From Lachnospiraceae bacterium (GTDB taxonomy: Bacteria > Bacillota > Clostridia > Lachnospirales > Lachnospiraceae), in the NCBI GenBank assembly GCA_900763175.1, contig CAAFJI010000126.1:1-6467 (forward strand): a DNA stretch of 6,467 nt, written 5' to 3'. The notes beneath the pieces are model-generated. The model saw only the letters and a list, made by a program, of their open reading frames with translations, did no database searches and was not told the origin of the DNA. Positions 5,714 to 6,467 of this stretch are shown here, one piece after another. Made by a program: the position numbers and the translations under genes. Position 1 is the first letter of the stretch, and each line of letters begins with the position of its first letter.

Positions 5714-6001
5714 TTACTCTGCCTCTACTGGTACGATAGAAACCTGTTTCTTATCGCGGCCTTTTCTGGTGAATCTTACAACACCATCGGTCAGTGCAAA
5801 TAATGTATAGTCTTTTCCGCATCCTACGTTCTCGCCTGCATGGATCTTAGTTCCGCGCTGTCTGTAAAGGATGTTGCCGGCTTTAACAAACTGTCCGTCT
5901 GCTCTCTTCGCACCTAATCTCTTGGACTCGGAATCACGACCGTTCTTTGTGGAACCAACTCCCTTTTTATGTGCGAATAACTGAAGGTTCATCTTCATCA
6001 T
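5714..6001 (-). CDS. rpmA: Ribosomal protein bL27 (precursor with cleavable N-terminus)
   Basis: The 95-aa product is bL27, which sits near the peptidyl-transferase centre and contacts the tRNA ends. The core HKKGVGSTKNGRDSESKRLG (11-30) and GNILYRQRGTKIHAGENVG (42-60) are diagnostic. The N-terminus MMKMNLQLFA carries the Firmicute extension with the LQLF-A site that Prp removes after Phe (family knowledge), exposing Ala as the mature end. AAGGAGGT at 6011-6018 lies nine bases before ATG 6001, so the first of three closely spaced in-frame ATGs is favoured. That ribosome binding site lies within the last codons of prp; the genes are separated by five bases and are probably co-translated. Confidence 0.97.
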   Translation of the reverse strand: MMKMNLQLFAHKKGVGSTKNGRDSESKRLGAKRADGQFVKAGNILYRQRGTKIHAGENVGCGKDYTLFALTDGVVRFTRKGRDKKQVSIVPVEAE

Positions 6002-6006
6002 TGTTG

Positions 6007-6330
6007 TTACACCTCCTTGACTCTTACTGTCAAATATCGATTGTTATAACTATGCTCAATTTCTGTTAATCCGAGAATTAGAGAATCCATAAGAAGTTTT
6101 CCCCGCTCAGTATTAGGATTTGTTTTAAAATGGATAGATACATATCCGTCATCTTCTCCAACTTCAACCTTCTCTTCTGTAAACTCGTCAAGGGAATTCA
6201 CAGTGGTGATGATCAAAGCAGAAACGGCGGCACATACAATATCCTGTCCCTCTTCGGCATAGCCTGCGTGTCCTCTGGACGAAAAATCCAGATAAGAGCC
6301 ATTTCTCTTCTTAACTGTAATATTGATCAT
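6007..6330 (-). CDS. prp: Prp, ribosomal-processing cysteine protease
   Basis: The 107-aa protein (YsxB family) is the protease that trims the N-terminal extension of bL27. The catalytic pair is visible as His21 in SRGHAGYA and Cys33 in DIVCAAVSAL, at the spacing of characterised Prp proteins. The C-terminal half contains the usual helix LLMDSLILGLTEIEHSY. The ATG at 6330 has only a weak GGTG-type ribosome binding site, and the gene starts 12 bases after rplU, so translation probably depends on coupling to rplU. Location between rplU and rpmA is the standard Firmicute arrangement. The substrate site is present in the neighbouring rpmA product. Confidence 0.95.
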   Translation of the reverse strand: MINITVKKRNGSYLDFSSRGHAGYAEEGQDIVCAAVSALIITTVNSLDEFTEEKVEVGEDDGYVSIHFKTNPNTERGKLLMDSLILGLTEIEHSYNNRYLTVRVKEV

Positions 6331-6342
6331 AACAGCACCAGA

Positions 6343-6467
6343 TTAAGCGTTGATCTTTTCGATTTTAACTTTTGTAAACTGCTGTCTGTGACCGTTTTTC
6401 TTGTGATATCCAGTTTTTCTTTTGTATTTGTAAACGATAACTTTTTTAGCTTTTCCGTTTTCAACTA
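6343..6467 (-). CDS. rplU: Ribosomal protein bL21, C-terminal part (5' end beyond window)
   Basis: Only the last 40 residues and the TAA (6345-6343) are in the window, reading through GKAKKVIVYKYKRKTGYHKK and NGHRQQFTKVKIEKINA to the stop. This basic tail, with KYKRKTGYHKKNGHRQ, is the conserved end of bL21, a 23S rRNA-binding protein of the large subunit. The rplU-prp-rpmA order confirms it. The promoter and any L21 leader regulator would lie beyond the right edge. Confidence 0.95.
   Translation of the reverse strand, partial: VENGKAKKVIVYKYKRKTGYHKKNGHRQQFTKVKIEKINA

Overview
This window looks like a chromosomal segment of a low-to-moderate GC Firmicute, most likely a Lachnospiraceae-type Clostridium relative (Blautia/Dorea-like). 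Three things point there: strong AAAGGAGG-type ribosome binding sites, a Bacillus/Clostridium-style LexA box, and an L27 precursor with an N-terminal extension paired with the Prp protease. The family assignment rests on gene content and style, not on a database search.

Layout. The right two thirds (2380-6467, minus strand) hold a tightly packed ribosome-biogenesis and housekeeping cluster. In transcription order it reads rplU (L21, 3' end only), prp (L27-processing cysteine protease), rpmA (L27), obgE (ribosome-assembly GTPase), yhbY (CRM RNA-binding protein), nadD (nicotinate-nucleotide adenylyltransferase), yqeK (HD phosphohydrolase, probable Ap4A hydrolase) and rsfS (ribosome silencing factor). 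Most junctions are overlapping, or a few to a few tens of bases apart. The exceptions are a 62-base gap before obgE, which holds an intrinsic-terminator-like hairpin that could lower expression after the ribosomal proteins, and a 73-base gap before yhbY. The genes cover ribosomal proteins, L27 maturation, large-subunit assembly, subunit silencing and NAD/dinucleotide metabolism.

The left third holds lexA (SOS repressor, plus strand, 206 aa) and, diverging from it, a gene running off the left edge that encodes a HlyD-type membrane-anchored adaptor protein. The lexA-hlyD spacer shows two LexA-like operators sharing one base. They overlap the -35 of a good extended -10 lexA promoter, as expected for autoregulation. 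A separate minus-strand promoter can be read for the hlyD-like gene. lexA ends in a clear intrinsic terminator and converges on rsfS.

The least ordinary feature is a family of short, non-coding, MITE-like elements around lexA. One is a complete 164-bp copy (2219-2382) with TA-bounded terminal inverted repeats and a GC-rich palindromic core. The other two are degenerate, internally deleted copies (about 1109-1183 and 2084-2188). The full copy abuts the rsfS stop codon, and one deleted copy lies in the predicted 5' leader of the hlyD-like gene. No new protein system is evident; the main interest is in these repeats and in the regulatory architecture.
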